41,727 nt of DNA, taken from assembly GCF_000158175.1 (NCBI RefSeq), contig NZ_DS999411.1, positions 1,484,702 through 1,526,428 on the forward strand. Reading direction: 5' to 3'. Positions 1-9,045 of the stretch are shown here, piece after piece. Position 1 is the stretch's first letter; the number at the start of each line of letters is the position of its first letter. Under the pieces are notes generated by a model. That model was not told where the DNA came from. It saw only the letters and a list, made by a program, of their open reading frames with translations, and searched no databases. Source of the stretch: Luminiphilus syltensis NOR5-1B (GTDB taxonomy: Bacteria > Pseudomonadota > Gammaproteobacteria > Pseudomonadales > Halieaceae). A program made the position numbers and the translations under genes.

Positions 1-847
1 GTGCCATGGCAACACCGGTTCCCAGCATGCAGCCCACCATAAGTCTGAAACCGCTACCTTTGGCGGCGTTGGCAAGCGACAAGGCCTCGGTGAGGCCGCC
101 GGTTTTGTCCAGTTTGATATTGATGTACTGATAACGTTCTTTTAAAAGAGGCAGGTCGCTGCGATCGTGACAGGACTCATCGGCACACAACGCGACGGGT
201 CCTGTATAGGCGTCTAGTTCTTCATCACGGCCTATGGCCAGAGGTTGCTCAATCATAAACACACCCAACTGATGTAACTGGGGTGAAAGTTCATTGAGTT
301 GCTGCAGATTCCAACCGCAATTGACGTCTACAAATAAAGGCGTGTCTGGCAGTGTGTCTCGAACTGCTCGTACGCAGCCCAGGTCATCTTCGCCACCCAG
401 TTTTAATTTGATGCAACTTGCACCGCGCAAGTCTATGGCCTTTGCAGTAGTTTCAGCAGGTGTTCCAATGCCGATGGAAACATCAGAATCCAAACGCGCT
501 TTAGGTGAAACATTCGCCAATTCCCAGACCGACTTGCCGCTGCGTTTGGCCTCTAAATCCCACAGCGCACAGTCAATAGCGTTGCGTGCGGCTTTCGCGG
601 GGAGTAGGTTCTGAAGAGACTCTCGGCTGTAGTTATCTGCCTCCAGTAGAGGGATAACCGCCTTGATTTCGGCCAATGTCTGGTCTGCATGCTGGCCATA
701 GATCCCCATTGGGCAACATTCCCCTCGACCGACATGCTCACCATCTCGTATTTCAACCGCGACGATGTCCAGCCCGTTCAAGGTGCCAAAGGCCACCCGA
801 AACGACCCATTCAGTTCTATAAATCGCTTCTCAGCGGAAAGTTTCAC
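1..847 (-). CDS. Dipeptide epimerase, enolase superfamily (3' end outside window)
   Basis: Reading the minus strand from a GTG at 847 gives about 282 residues that run off the left edge. The protein looks like an L-Ala-D/L-Glu-type dipeptide epimerase: after an N-terminal capping domain (WDLEAKRSGK near residues 95-105) come the barrel motifs KLKLGG (KxK, catalytic Lys), VDVNCGW (metal Asp), IEQPL (metal Glu), ADES (metal Asp) and NIKLDKTGG (KxD, second catalytic Lys), then GCMLGTGVAMA near the edge. Family knowledge: such enzymes epimerise the alpha carbon of dipeptides, often from murein. The GTG was chosen because VKLSAEKRF matches the usual family start and a GGGAG lies 9 nt upstream; the frame closes at a TGA about 75 bp further upstream. 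It is the third gene of the operon, 92 bp after the regulator. Exact substrate is unknown. Confidence 0.9.
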   Translation of the reverse strand, partial: MKLSAEKRFIELNGSFRVAFGTLNGLDIVAVEIRDGEHVGRGECCPMGIYGQHADQTLAEIKAVIPLLEADNYSRESLQNLLPAKAARNAIDCALWDLEAKRSGKSVWELANVSPKARLDSDVSIGIGTPAETTAKAIDLRGASCIKLKLGGEDDLGCVRAVRDTLPDTPLFVDVNCGWNLQQLNELSPQLHQLGVFMIEQPLAIGRDEELDAYTGPVALCADESCHDRSDLPLLKERYQYINIKLDKTGGLTEALSLANAAKGSGFRLMVGCMLGTGVAMA

Positions 848-939
848 CTTATCTGGCTCCCACCATAAATCTTTGTTTGTGACTACTGCTGCACTTATAG
901 CAAGCAATTTGCTAATACCGAAAAATTTTCAGAGCCGGG

Positions 940-1638
940 TTAGGCGTTCAACTCGGACCATTCATCGGCGGTAAAACGCCGGGATTCGAAATCACCGGAG
1001 TTGGCTCCAGCGGCAGTCGGAGGTAACCCGTTTGGGCTGTAAACCGTGAACACCCTGGCAGGCTTACTATTTGCAGCAACCGTTGAATGCCAGATATGTC
1101 CGTCCATAAACAGGCTATCACCCGACTCTAACAACACCGGAGAACGCCCCTGAATGTAGATGAGCAAATCGCCTTCGATGACATAGAGAACTTTTTCTCC
1201 CGGATGGGACACGAACTCTGACTCCCAAATGGACACTGGATCAATCTCAAAGACAATGCAGTCCAACTTACTGTCGTGAATATCGGGGAACAGAAACTGT
1301 TGCGATAATTCTGCTTCTCGAATGGAGTCTCGGCTTCGGTGCCTATCAATGCTTAGCCGCGGCTCGCCAACTGGCTTTACCGGCAAAGTTGTCGAAAGCT
1401 TCGAGCCTAAAAAAACCTCTGCCGCAACATCCAGAGCCTCCGCCAACGTATGGATTTTTTCCACATTCAACGATAGCCGGGTGTTTTCAATTCTGGACAA
1501 GGATGAAATGGAAATTCCTGACTTCTCTGACAGCGCTTCCAGGGTAAGTTTGCGTTGCTTGCGCAGTTCACGTAATCGCTCGCCGACAGAGTGGCTCGGT
1601 GTGGTTGTGCTTCCCTGCTTCTTTGATCGCTTGCTCAC
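940..1638 (-). CDS. XRE-family regulator with C-terminal cupin domain
   Basis: 232 residues starting at GTG 1638. Residues about 15-72 form an XRE/HTH_3 DNA-binding domain (ERLRELRKQRKLTLEALSEK, then SGISISSLSRIEN as the recognition region). Residues about 140-210 form a cupin (HPGEKVLYVIEGDLLIYI ... LLESGDSLFMDGHIWHS), probably a ligand sensor. The stop codon of the upstream hydrolase (TAG, 1639-1641) directly abuts the GTG, so translation is probably coupled. Regulators of this build commonly control amino-acid or small-molecule catabolism; here it sits between a peptide-acting hydrolase and a dipeptide epimerase, so I infer it controls this operon, possibly by a peptide-derived ligand. The palindrome at 3231-3249 is its candidate operator. 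Confidence 0.9.
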   Translation of the reverse strand: MSKRSKKQGSTTTPSHSVGERLRELRKQRKLTLEALSEKSGISISSLSRIENTRLSLNVEKIHTLAEALDVAAEVFLGSKLSTTLPVKPVGEPRLSIDRHRSRDSIREAELSQQFLFPDIHDSKLDCIVFEIDPVSIWESEFVSHPGEKVLYVIEGDLLIYIQGRSPVLLESGDSLFMDGHIWHSTVAANSKPARVFTVYSPNGLPPTAAGANSGDFESRRFTADEWSELNA

Positions 1639-3186
1639 CTACTTCTCGACTCGTATCAACTTCAAATCATGGAAGTTAAATGAGGGGTCTGTAGCTGCAG
1701 ACACCGCTTTCATAGTGGCGGACGCGACACCGCCGGTAGCGCTCTGCTGAAAATTAATATAGGCATCCGCCTGTAGTCCACGATTGGCCCAGTGGACTAA
1801 AAATCGATCGCCGCTGATATGTTCCACGGGGCCCGACAGATCGTTTGAACCAAGATTTAGATGCAACTGTCCCTCGCGTAAGGTGACAACAACGTCCCCA
1901 AACCAGGCATCTCGATAAACACCGACATATTCCTCTAGCGCCTGTGCTGGGCGCACTCCCTCAGTCTTTTTCTTTGAAGTAGTGCCTCCTTGTACCTCCG
2001 TTTGATGCGTGTCCTCGGGAGCGGGAGCCAATGCCGTAATGATGTCTCTGGGTTTGGCTGAAAATGCCTCTTCAGCCAGCTGCCTACCAATGGCTCTGGC
2101 AGCGCCTGAACCGCGGTTCGTCATCACCATAATGCCCAGACCCTGTTCCGGGAACACGCTTATATAGCTCACCATACCGGGCAGGCCCCCACCGTGCTGT
2201 GCCTGTAATGCGCCATAGCTATCTTGCAAAAACCAGCCAAGCCCATAGGCCGAAAAACTGCTGTTTCCGTAGCGAATGTTGTCAGGACTGACAGTCATGG
2301 GGGTGATTGGCTCTCTCAATGACTGAATACCATCCTCGCTCAGCAGTGATTCTTGCGCCTTCTTATTCATTCCCAAATTGAACTGCAGCCACTGGCTCAT
2401 GCCCACGGCATCACAATAGATACCACCAGCGGCTTGGATCACTTCGGGCAGTGGCAGGTCAACAAGCTGCATTTTGCCGTCGGCCACCGCATGGGCACGG
2501 GCTACCTCGGCGCTGGCCGGAATATCCGCATGGGACGGTGCGCATGCCTCCATATTGAGCGCGGAGAAAATATGCTGGTCGATATAATCTCCCCAGCTTT
2601 TACCCGAAAGCGTCTCAATTAAATCGCCGGCCACGACATACAACAAATTGTCGTAAGCAAAATCTGTGCGAAAACTGGTAGCAGCTGGCAAATTGGCCAA
2701 TGCTTTGTAGATGTTCTCGCGGTTGGATTTGGTTTCGGTGAGAATCACGAGATCACCGGCATAAGGCGCCAGACCGGAGCGGTGGGTCAGCAAGTCACGC
2801 ACCTGAAACTCGCGTGTTACCCAGGGGTCTGCCATTCGAAAGTTGGGAAGGTGGTCTATTACGCTATCGCGCCAGTCTAATTTGCCTTGGGCGACCAGTT
2901 GAGCCAATGCGGTGCCGGTAAAGGCCTTGGAAATAGAACCGATACCAAACAGTGTGCTCTCATCCACTGGTTTTGTTCGATCGAAGCGTTGCACCCCGTA
3001 ACCCATGGTATAGGCGTCTTCTGTGGGCTGTACCACAGCAATAGCCACGCCCGGAATCCCATACTGCTGCAGTGTTTGCTCAGCTATCTCATCGATACGC
3101 TCAGTACTGATAGGCGTGATGGTTACACCGGCAAAAACCGGTAAACAGCTGATACAAAGTAGGCAGGTGACTACAATTCGCTTCAT
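1639..3186 (-). CDS. Exported serine hydrolase, beta-lactamase/class C family
   Basis: 515 residues. Signal peptide at residues 1-19 (hydrophobic, ending VFA-G). The beta-lactamase-family fold carries the catalytic SxxK (SISK, residues 84-87), YxN (YDN, 178-180) and an HxG-type motif (HGG, 331-333). Residues about 405-510 (EEYVGVYRDAWFGDVVV...) look like the C-terminal lipocalin-like extension (DUF3471) of many penicillin-binding-protein-like esterases and peptidases. Start: ATG at 3186 with AAGGAGAG upstream. It heads an operon with an XRE-cupin regulator and a dipeptide epimerase, which suggests a periplasmic D-aminopeptidase or peptidase role feeding dipeptides to the epimerase; that is inference. 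A beta-lactamase acting on antibiotics is less likely given the context. Confidence 0.9.
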   Translation of the reverse strand: MKRIVVTCLLCISCLPVFAGVTITPISTERIDEIAEQTLQQYGIPGVAIAVVQPTEDAYTMGYGVQRFDRTKPVDESTLFGIGSISKAFTGTALAQLVAQGKLDWRDSVIDHLPNFRMADPWVTREFQVRDLLTHRSGLAPYAGDLVILTETKSNRENIYKALANLPAATSFRTDFAYDNLLYVVAGDLIETLSGKSWGDYIDQHIFSALNMEACAPSHADIPASAEVARAHAVADGKMQLVDLPLPEVIQAAGGIYCDAVGMSQWLQFNLGMNKKAQESLLSEDGIQSLREPITPMTVSPDNIRYGNSSFSAYGLGWFLQDSYGALQAQHGGGLPGMVSYISVFPEQGLGIMVMTNRGSGAARAIGRQLAEEAFSAKPRDIITALAPAPEDTHQTEVQGGTTSKKKTEGVRPAQALEEYVGVYRDAWFGDVVVTLREGQLHLNLGSNDLSGPVEHISGDRFLVHWANRGLQADAYINFQQSATGGVASATMKAVSAATDPSFNFHDLKLIRVEK

Positions 3187-3209
3187 GGTTGGACTCTCCT
3201 TTCAAACGG

Positions 3210-3249
3210 ATTATTGCCAGCTGACGCATATTTTGCAATAACTGCAAAA
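3210..3249 (-). promoter_or_regulatory. Candidate promoter and operator of the hydrolase-regulator-epimerase operon
   Basis: On the minus strand a -35 element TTGCAA (3233-3238) and a -10 element AATAAT (3210-3215) are separated by exactly 17 bp, about 24 bp upstream of the ATG at 3186. A perfect inverted repeat TTTTGCA-N5-TGCAAAA (3231-3249) overlaps the -35 element, a position suited to repression. The XRE-cupin protein in the same operon is the likely binder (inference). Confidence 0.5.
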
Positions 3250-3281
3250 ACTAACTCTGAGTGTCAGAAAGCTGCACCAGG

Positions 3282-3338
3282 GGTATTGCCAAATTAACCG
3301 GGCCGGGTTGGTAGAATCGGCTGATGACTACCTATAAA
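3282..3338 (+). repeat. Left-end remnant of an older IS6-family copy (locus A)
   Basis: This 57-bp stretch starts with GGTATTGCCAAATTAAC, a diverged version of the left inverted repeat of the IS6-family copies in this window. It carries the same upstream region and a start codon followed by codons for M-T-T-Y-K, the start of the transposase. It stops exactly where a second left end (GGTACTGGCAAG...) begins. Confidence 0.7.
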
Positions 3339-3380
3339 GGTACTGGCAAGTTAACTGACCCTGTTCGGTAGGCTCCGCGC

Positions 3381-3775
3381 ATGGATACTTATAAACGCCA
3401 CCGATTCCCACCCGAAATTATCAGTTATGCAGTTTGGCTCTACTACCGCTTCAATCTAAGCCACCGGGATATTGAAGATCTCTTGGCTGAGCGCGGCATC
3501 ACTGTCAGCCGCGAAGCGATTCGCCTTTGGTACCCAAAGCACTCGCTACGCTCATGGGGTAGGCCCTGCATCAAGTTCGGCACTATTTATGCGCGGAGAT
3601 TGAGACGAAAACACCGAGGCTATGGGGACACCTTCTACTTCGATGAAGTATTCGTAAAGATCAACGATAAGCAGCACTACCTGTGGCGAGCAGTGGATCA
3701 GGATGGTGAGGTGGTGGATGTGTATCTACAAGCGAAGCGTGGCGGCGCTGCTGCTAAACGCTTCTTCAAACGCCT
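3381..3775 (+). pseudogene. IS6-family transposase, 3'-truncated (copy A)
   Basis: The ATG at 3381 begins M-D-T-Y-K-R-H, followed by the N-terminal helix-turn-helix region (NLSHRDIEDLLAERGI) and the first DDE aspartate, here YFDEVFVKI where the other copies have YIDEVF. The match ends after FFKRL at about 3775; an unrelated stop follows at 3786-3788. The second catalytic Asp and the Glu are missing, so it cannot be active. A 12-residue in-frame insert (YPKHSLRSWGRP) separates the helix-turn-helix region from the catalytic domain. Confidence 0.85.
3531..3566 (+). repeat. 36-bp in-frame insert in IS6-family transposase (copy A)
   Basis: Compared with copies B and D, 36 bp are inserted between the codons for Leu-Trp and Cys/Arg-Ile-Lys-Phe-Gly. 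The insert begins TACCC and carries GGGTA near its end, so the ends can pair. The same 36 bp sit at the same place in copy C (18269-18304). Confidence 0.8.
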
Positions 3776-3942
3776 ATGCTTCGGATAATGATGGACCATC
3801 GTTGCGGTGCGCATGTGTCTGACTTTTGAGGCGTGTGCTATTTTGCGGTATAAGGTTTCGGGCGATTACGATGCAATACTTGCGTAAACATAAATCGCAC
3901 ACAGGTGGTCTGTTGAAATCTGTCGTGTAATGGTGTGAAACG

Positions 3943-6900
3943 ATGGCTATACGTGTCTTTCTGGTCCTGCTCTTGGTTTTTTCTGCCGGGGCCCACGCGA
4001 ATCGTTTCGCGTCAGAACCACTCCCTCCACCAGGTCTCCGCCTAACTGCTATCGATCCTGGGTCGGCAACCGCGAGTGGAAACCTTGAGTACTACCTGAC
4101 ATTTCGGGAGGTGGGGAGCGCCTGCCCGCAGGCTACTCTGATGCTTGATCTCCCGAGTGGAGTTACCGACGTTGTAGCGCCGACTGGCCAAGTCACGGGT
4201 AGCAGGGTGACCTGGAGTTTGGGGAGCGTTCCGCCAAACAGAATCGTGAAGAAAAAGGTTACAGTTCGGATCAGTGCTGGTACACCTCCTTCCAGCCTGC
4301 TTGTCGCGGCGGCAAGTATTAGAAGCGGCAACCGAAATAAGTCGTGTACCAGCCCTGTAAAAACGCCTCCTGTGGAGGTAGAAGTTGATCCGCCCGTTCC
4401 TCTCCCTGCGCTCACCCTGGAGAAATCCGCCTCGATTGACGTTGTGGAGCCGGGAGAAGTCTTCACTTATACGATTAACTATGCGAACGATGGTGCTGTT
4501 GACGCAACGGGGGTGGTGATCACCGACACTCTGGATGGCCGGTTGAACCCCGTCTCTGCAACGGGCGGCGGCATCACGGCGGGTCAGGTTGTGACTTGGA
4601 ATATCGGAACTGTCAGACCAAACACCGGTGGTTCTTTGGTAGTGGAGGTTGAAGTGGGCTCGGTGTCGGATGGTGTCCTTCTGCCGAATGGCGCCCGCCT
4701 TACTAGCAACGAGGTGGCGGACGTCGCCGCGGAACCTGTCGGGGTAACGGTAACCACCAATCCGCTTCTGAATCTTCAAATGGCTGCGGCTGAGGCGTTT
4801 GTGGACGCTGGGGCGTACGCGGTATTCACGATTAGCTATGAAAATATCGGGACGGGGGTGGCGACGGGAGTGAAGCTCCAAAATACCCTCCCTGCTGGAC
4901 TCACGCTGGTCAGCGACAGTGGTAACGGGCAGGTATCGGGGTCCTTAGTGACGTGGAACTTGCCTGATCTTGCGGCGGGGCAAAGTGGGTCTGTCTCGCT
5001 CAACGCCTCGGTGGACACGCCAGTAGCCGACGGTACGGAACTTATCAATGAAGCGGCTATCACCTTTGATCAGCAGGCCCCTTCTCCAATCGTCGCTGAT
5101 GCCGTTGCCACAGTGGTTAGCGGCCCAGCTCTCGAGATCGTGAAGACGGCATCGGCCAACGTCGTCGAAGCCGGTGAGACCCTCACCTACACACTCACGT
5201 ATCGCAACACGGGGTTTGACGTCGCTACCCCTTTGGTCATCGTGGATGACCTTCCCTACCAAGCCCAGATCGTCTCGGCATCTCCCGCGCCAGCGTCGGT
5301 GTCCAACGGGCTCGCCTTCTGGGATCTTGGAGAGCTGCCCGCGGGGGGGGAGGGGTCGATAAAGGTCACCGTCGCCGTCGACAGTCCATTGCCCAACGGC
5401 ACGGCGCTCCTCAACGCGGCTTATGCGCTTGCAAATGGCGTCGATGCAGTCAGCGACGCTGTGTTCACCCTCGTGGCCAGCGAGCCCGTACTGGAGATCA
5501 GTAAGCAGGCATCGGCCCTTGATGTGCAGCCCGGGGACACGCTTACCTACAAGATTAGCTACGGTAACTCGGGCACCGACATCGCCCCCAACGCCGTGAT
5601 CTTCGACATCCTCCCCGGCGACGTGACCTTTGTCACCGCCTCGGGCAATGGCAACTACGTCCAGTCATCCAACAGCGTCGGGTGGAGTCTCGGTGATCTG
5701 GCGGCGGGCGCTCAGGGTTCGCAGACGGTAAAGGTCCAGGTCAATGGGCTCCTGCCTGATGGTACTAAGTTGGTAAACACCTCGGCGATTCTTGCCAAAG
5801 GCACTCAAAGCCAAACCGCGCAGTCGACGGCCAATGTCAGCAGTAATCCTGATCTGGCACTCACTGTATCCAGTAACCCGGAGCGCGTCGTATTAGCTGG
5901 ACAAACTGTGGGCTACTCACTTCAGCTTGCCAACCGGGGCAGTGATGTGGCGCGAAATACCAGGGTAATCGATCAGTTATCGCCTGGTAGTGCACCATCG
6001 GTGATCGGCCAAGGGGGGCGATATGATGCTGCTAAAGGCACGATCACCTGGAACGTCGTGAGCCTGGCGCCCGGAGCTACCCAAGTCTTCGATTATAGCG
6101 TCCCTGTGGCAGTAGGCATCCCCAACGGTACCGAGCTGATCAATACGGCTTCGGCAGTGGCGGACAACGCGGCGAATGTTTCTGCTGTGTCGGTGGTTGA
6201 GGTCAGCAGTAGCCCTCGACTCGCGTTGTCCCTGAATGGACCGGCAGGCGCCTCGCCCGGAGACACCCTCGTTTACACCCTGTCCTACTCGAACACGGGA
6301 AATGCGGTTGCGGCGGATGTTTCGCTGACGAGCCCTGTGACCTCACCTCTGGACTTTGTATCTGCCTCTGACGGTGGGAGTGAAACGGGTGCAGTGGTAA
6401 CCTGGGATCTCGGCGACATTCCGGTCGGAGGATCGGGTTTCGTTGAGCTGTTACTGCAGGTGCCCGTTGGCACGCCTGGAGATACGAGCGTGATTGCCAA
6501 GGCGAGCATTGGGGCTTCGGGCACCGCGCCGGTCAGTGATTCTCTCGTGACCAAACTGAAGAGTCAGGCTGAGCTTGAGGTCCGCATTCAGGCGACGCCC
6601 GACCCGGTGCCGGCCGGCGGCGGCGCCGTCTTCGAGGTAACGCTGTCGAACTCAGGCAACGCCGACGCCACCTCAGTACAGCTTGCGGCTTCCGTGCCGC
6701 CCTCCTCAAGCTTTGTCCTCGCCAGCGATGGCGGCGCGTATGACAACACCACGGAATTTGTGGGATGGGCCATCGGCACCCTCGCAGCGGGCGACACGCT
6801 GACCCGCTCTTTCACCGTAACCGCCCCGAACATAGCATTCAATGGTGCGACCCTGTCGAGCCTCGTCGGCCTCGATGCAGACAACGCGGCGGCGGTGTCC

Positions 6901-8160
6901 GATGCGACCGGAGTCCGGGTCTCAAGCAGCCCGCTGCTGATCGGCGGCATCGGCTCCCCGGCCTCCGAAGCGCTCCTTGGTGAGATCGTGGCGTTCGATG
7001 TCGAACTGGCGAATGTTGGCAGCGCGCCCGCGACCAGTCTAGCGGTGGTTGAACAGTTGCCCAACAACGTGGATATCCTTACGGCAAATTCCGGCGGGAT
7101 TATCGATGCAGGCGCTAGAACGGTTAGCTGGGATCTGGGCGATTTTTCCCCTTCAGACGGGGTGGCATCTCTGGTCGTTGAGGTTAGAACCCTCTCGCTT
7201 ACGCCCACGATAGAGGCGGTCGCGACGGTCACCTATGATCCTTCAGAGAGCGCAGACATTAGTGCCTCGTTGCCGGTGCGGGCCCCGGCGCCGGGCAATG
7301 TTCCGGAGCTTACGATAGGCGCCAGCGTTCTCGACTTCGGCGATGTGGAAAGCGGCGGCCGCAGTACGGTCAAGACGGTCATTCTGTCAAACACGGGCAT
7401 TGCGCCGCTGGATATCGCCGGCATCACGTCTGCCAATGCGCCCTTCGCGCTCACGGGAGGAAGCTGCGGATCCGTACCATTCACCCTGGCTTCGAGTTCA
7501 AACTGCTCTCTCGCCTACACCTTCAGCCCCGCTGTAACGGGATCAGCCAGCCAGGTCATTAATATCAGCACCAATGCCGCGGGCAGCCCGGTCACGCTTT
7601 CGCTGCAGGGGGCTGGCGTTGATCTGATCCGCAGTTTCAGCGGACCGCTGCCGTCGGGTACAACGGGAACCCTTAGCTTCATTACTCAGGATCCGCGCTG
7701 TGCGTTTGTCGGTACGCCCCAGTTTATTCCGGCAAGCGCGGCCGCGGGGGCACCAGCCAGCCTGGAGTTGCTCGACGGCCTGACGCGGTTCACCATCGGG
7801 GGCTGCCAGCCTGGCGCGTCCGTAAGCGTGACTATCGACTATGGCGTGCCCGTGCCGGATGGCACACAGGTCTGGAAGGTCGGAGCGCCCTGGCGTGCCC
7901 TGGCGACATCACTTGGTGCTACATCTGTAAGCTACTCCCTCACCGACGGTGGCGCTGACGATGAGGATGGGACGGTTGACGGAACCATTGTCGACCCCGC
8001 GGGTGCCGGGCGTCTTGTAGGCGTCAGCCATCCTCCGGAATCTATTCCGGCCTTGCCTGTATGGGCGTTCCTGCTGCTTGTTGGTTTATTGCCCTGGCTG
8101 GCACATGTGGGGGTTAGGCTCTTCATCTCTAAAGGGCGACACCAGCATTCATCAAACTGA
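3943..8160 (+). CDS. Giant secreted DUF11-repeat protein with choice-of-anchor D and U domains and IPTL-like tail
   Basis: 1405 residues. Signal peptide at 1-19 (VFLVLLLVFSAGAHA). Residues about 155-1110 hold about eight repeats of around 118 residues of the DUF11/conserved-repeat type, each opening like LEIVKTASANVVEAGETLTY and continuing with a WxLGxLxxG segment; a diverged unit precedes them. About 1115-1228 is a choice-of-anchor D (ASH-like) domain (LDFGDVESGGRS...). About 1229-1345 is a choice-of-anchor U-type domain (FSGPLPSGTTGTLSF ... YSLTDGGADDEDG). The end (IPALPVWAFLLLVGLL, then a basic tail) is an IPTL-CTERM-like sorting signal, whose family is processed by exosortase-type enzymes at the cell envelope. 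No sorting enzyme is in the window. Likely an adhesin-like surface filament. The last 15 or so codons lie inside the dispersed repeat at 8117-8187, so the present stop may be acquired. Confidence 0.9.
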   Translation: MAIRVFLVLLLVFSAGAHANRFASEPLPPPGLRLTAIDPGSATASGNLEYYLTFREVGSACPQATLMLDLPSGVTDVVAPTGQVTGSRVTWSLGSVPPNRIVKKKVTVRISAGTPPSSLLVAAASIRSGNRNKSCTSPVKTPPVEVEVDPPVPLPALTLEKSASIDVVEPGEVFTYTINYANDGAVDATGVVITDTLDGRLNPVSATGGGITAGQVVTWNIGTVRPNTGGSLVVEVEVGSVSDGVLLPNGARLTSNEVADVAAEPVGVTVTTNPLLNLQMAAAEAFVDAGAYAVFTISYENIGTGVATGVKLQNTLPAGLTLVSDSGNGQVSGSLVTWNLPDLAAGQSGSVSLNASVDTPVADGTELINEAAITFDQQAPSPIVADAVATVVSGPALEIVKTASANVVEAGETLTYTLTYRNTGFDVATPLVIVDDLPYQAQIVSASPAPASVSNGLAFWDLGELPAGGEGSIKVTVAVDSPLPNGTALLNAAYALANGVDAVSDAVFTLVASEPVLEISKQASALDVQPGDTLTYKISYGNSGTDIAPNAVIFDILPGDVTFVTASGNGNYVQSSNSVGWSLGDLAAGAQGSQTVKVQVNGLLPDGTKLVNTSAILAKGTQSQTAQSTANVSSNPDLALTVSSNPERVVLAGQTVGYSLQLANRGSDVARNTRVIDQLSPGSAPSVIGQGGRYDAAKGTITWNVVSLAPGATQVFDYSVPVAVGIPNGTELINTASAVADNAANVSAVSVVEVSSSPRLALSLNGPAGASPGDTLVYTLSYSNTGNAVAADVSLTSPVTSPLDFVSASDGGSETGAVVTWDLGDIPVGGSGFVELLLQVPVGTPGDTSVIAKASIGASGTAPVSDSLVTKLKSQAELEVRIQATPDPVPAGGGAVFEVTLSNSGNADATSVQLAASVPPSSSFVLASDGGAYDNTTEFVGWAIGTLAAGDTLTRSFTVTAPNIAFNGATLSSLVGLDADNAAAVSDATGVRVSSSPLLIGGIGSPASEALLGEIVAFDVELANVGSAPATSLAVVEQLPNNVDILTANSGGIIDAGARTVSWDLGDFSPSDGVASLVVEVRTLSLTPTIEAVATVTYDPSESADISASLPVRAPAPGNVPELTIGASVLDFGDVESGGRSTVKTVILSNTGIAPLDIAGITSANAPFALTGGSCGSVPFTLASSSNCSLAYTFSPAVTGSASQVINISTNAAGSPVTLSLQGAGVDLIRSFSGPLPSGTTGTLSFITQDPRCAFVGTPQFIPASAAAGAPASLELLDGLTRFTIGGCQPGASVSVTIDYGVPVPDGTQVWKVGAPWRALATSLGATSVSYSLTDGGADDEDGTVDGTIVDPAGAGRLVGVSHPPESIPALPVWAFLLLVGLLPWLAHVGVRLFISKGRHQHSSN

Positions 8161-8187
8161 TTTTGCGGAAACGGCTTAAGGTCGAAC
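8117..8187 (+). repeat. Dispersed repeat R, copy 1 (partial)
   Basis: This matches the repeats at 14353-14443, 16498-16588 and 24275-24365: a GGCTCTTCATC start, then a GACACCAGCATTCAT block and a TTTGCGGAA block. The right third is missing, where an IS6-family left end starts. It encodes the last residues of the giant surface protein, so the repeat overlaps the gene's 3' end. Confidence 0.65.
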
Positions 8188-8188
8188 A

Positions 8189-8296
8189 GGTACTGACAAG
8201 TTAACAGCCCGAAATTGATAAAATCGGCTCATGAATACGTATAAACGACACCGATTCCCTGCAGCCGTCATCAGTTACGCCGTCTGGCTTTACTAT
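8189..8296 (+). repeat. Left-end remnant of an older IS6-family copy (locus B)
   Basis: This 108-bp stretch holds a left inverted repeat (GGTACTGACAAGTTAAC), the usual leader, an ATG at 8231 and codons for M-N-T-Y-K-R-H-R-F-P through S-Y-A-V-W-L-Y-Y. It is cut where a second left end (GATACTGCCAAG) begins at 8297. Confidence 0.8.
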
Positions 8297-8338
8297 GATA
8301 CTGCCAAGTAAAGTAACCGTAATTGGTAGAATCCGTAG

Positions 8339-9045
8339 ATGAATACCTACAAGCGCCACAGATTCCCGCCTGACATCATCAGCTACGCCGTCTGGCTGTA
8401 CTTTCGTTTCAATCTAAGCCACCGCGATATTGAAGACCTTCTGGCTGAGCGAGGAATCATCGTCAGCCGCGAGGCGATCCGACTGTGGCGCATTAAGTTT
8501 GGGGCCATTTATACCCGCCGGCTGAAACGAAATCACACAGGATACGGCGACACTTTCTACATTGATGAAGTCTTCGTGAAAATCAACGGTAAGCAGCACT
8601 TCCTGTGGCGAGCTGTAGACCAAGATGGCGAGGTCGTTGATGTGTATCTTCAAGCGAAGCGTGATGGGGTGGCAGCCAAACGCTTCTTTAAGCGCCTGTT
8701 ACGAAGCCACGGAACAGAGCCAAGAAAAATAGTGACAGACAAACTACGCAGCTATGGCGTTGCCCATCGAGAACTGATTCCTGACACGATCCATAGCACC
8801 GAGCAGTATGAGAATAACCGGGCTGAGCAATCACAGGGTCTGCCCCGCTTCATGGGTATGAGGCGACCAGGGTGAGGGAGCGGGGGATGCGTAACTTCAA
8901 GTCGGTAAGGCAGGCTCAGAGATTTCTCGGTGTCCATGCTGCCGTGTCTAATCTATTCAATTTGGGAAGGCACTTGGTCAAGGCAAAGCATTATCGGGAT
9001 CTGAGGATCAGTGCATTCAATGAATGGAGTAGGGCGGTTGCTTGA
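8339..9045 (+). pseudogene. IS6-family transposase with 23-bp frameshifting insert (copy B)
   Basis: From ATG 8339, 178 residues read correctly through the helix-turn-helix region, YIDEVFVKI (first Asp), VTDKLRSYG (second Asp) and ENNRAEQS. A 23-bp insert at 8836-8858 then shifts the frame and translation ends at a TGA at 8873-8875, before the catalytic Glu. The missing part is still present in another frame (RERGMRNFKSVRQAQRF ... EWSRAVA) to the TGA at 9043-9045. Unless the ribosome skips or shifts, the product lacks the DDE glutamate. Confidence 0.85.
8836..8858 (+). repeat. 23-bp hairpin insert, copy 1
   Basis: Inserted between ...TCACA and TGAGG of the transposase gene. It starts GGGTC and holds GCCC and GGGT, which can pair around an 8-nt CGCTTCAT segment. 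Close relatives are at 18631-18653 and 24999-25021. Confidence 0.8.

Larger units (their letters stand above)
3339..3775 (+). mobile_element. Truncated IS6-family insertion sequence, copy A
   Basis: The left inverted repeat GGTACTGGCAAGTTAACTGA begins at 3339. The body matches copies B, C and D up to about 3775 and then stops matching, so roughly the last 40 percent, including the right end, is missing. It is almost identical to the 5' part of copy C at 18077, including the 36-bp insert. Confidence 0.85.

Noticed and set aside
553-756. Minus-strand frame of 67 codons inside the epimerase gene
   Set aside because: The true minus-strand epimerase frame with all active-site motifs covers it in another phase.
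4042-7232. Several long minus-strand reading frames (for example 4042-4881 and 6588-7232)
   Set aside because: They lie opposite the 1405-residue repeat protein, lack ribosome-binding sites and resemble no family; GC-rich repeats keep antisense frames open.
4400-7300. The repeated units in the giant gene as a CRISPR-like or satellite array
   Set aside because: The repeats are protein-level DUF11 units of about 350 bp with little DNA identity and an open frame throughout.
8836-8858. Programmed ribosome bypassing of the 23-bp insert
   Set aside because: Take-off and landing codons would have to match; around the inserts they do not (CAG versus CAT in the IS6-family copies, GAG versus CAT in the IS481-type), so I keep it only as a remote option.
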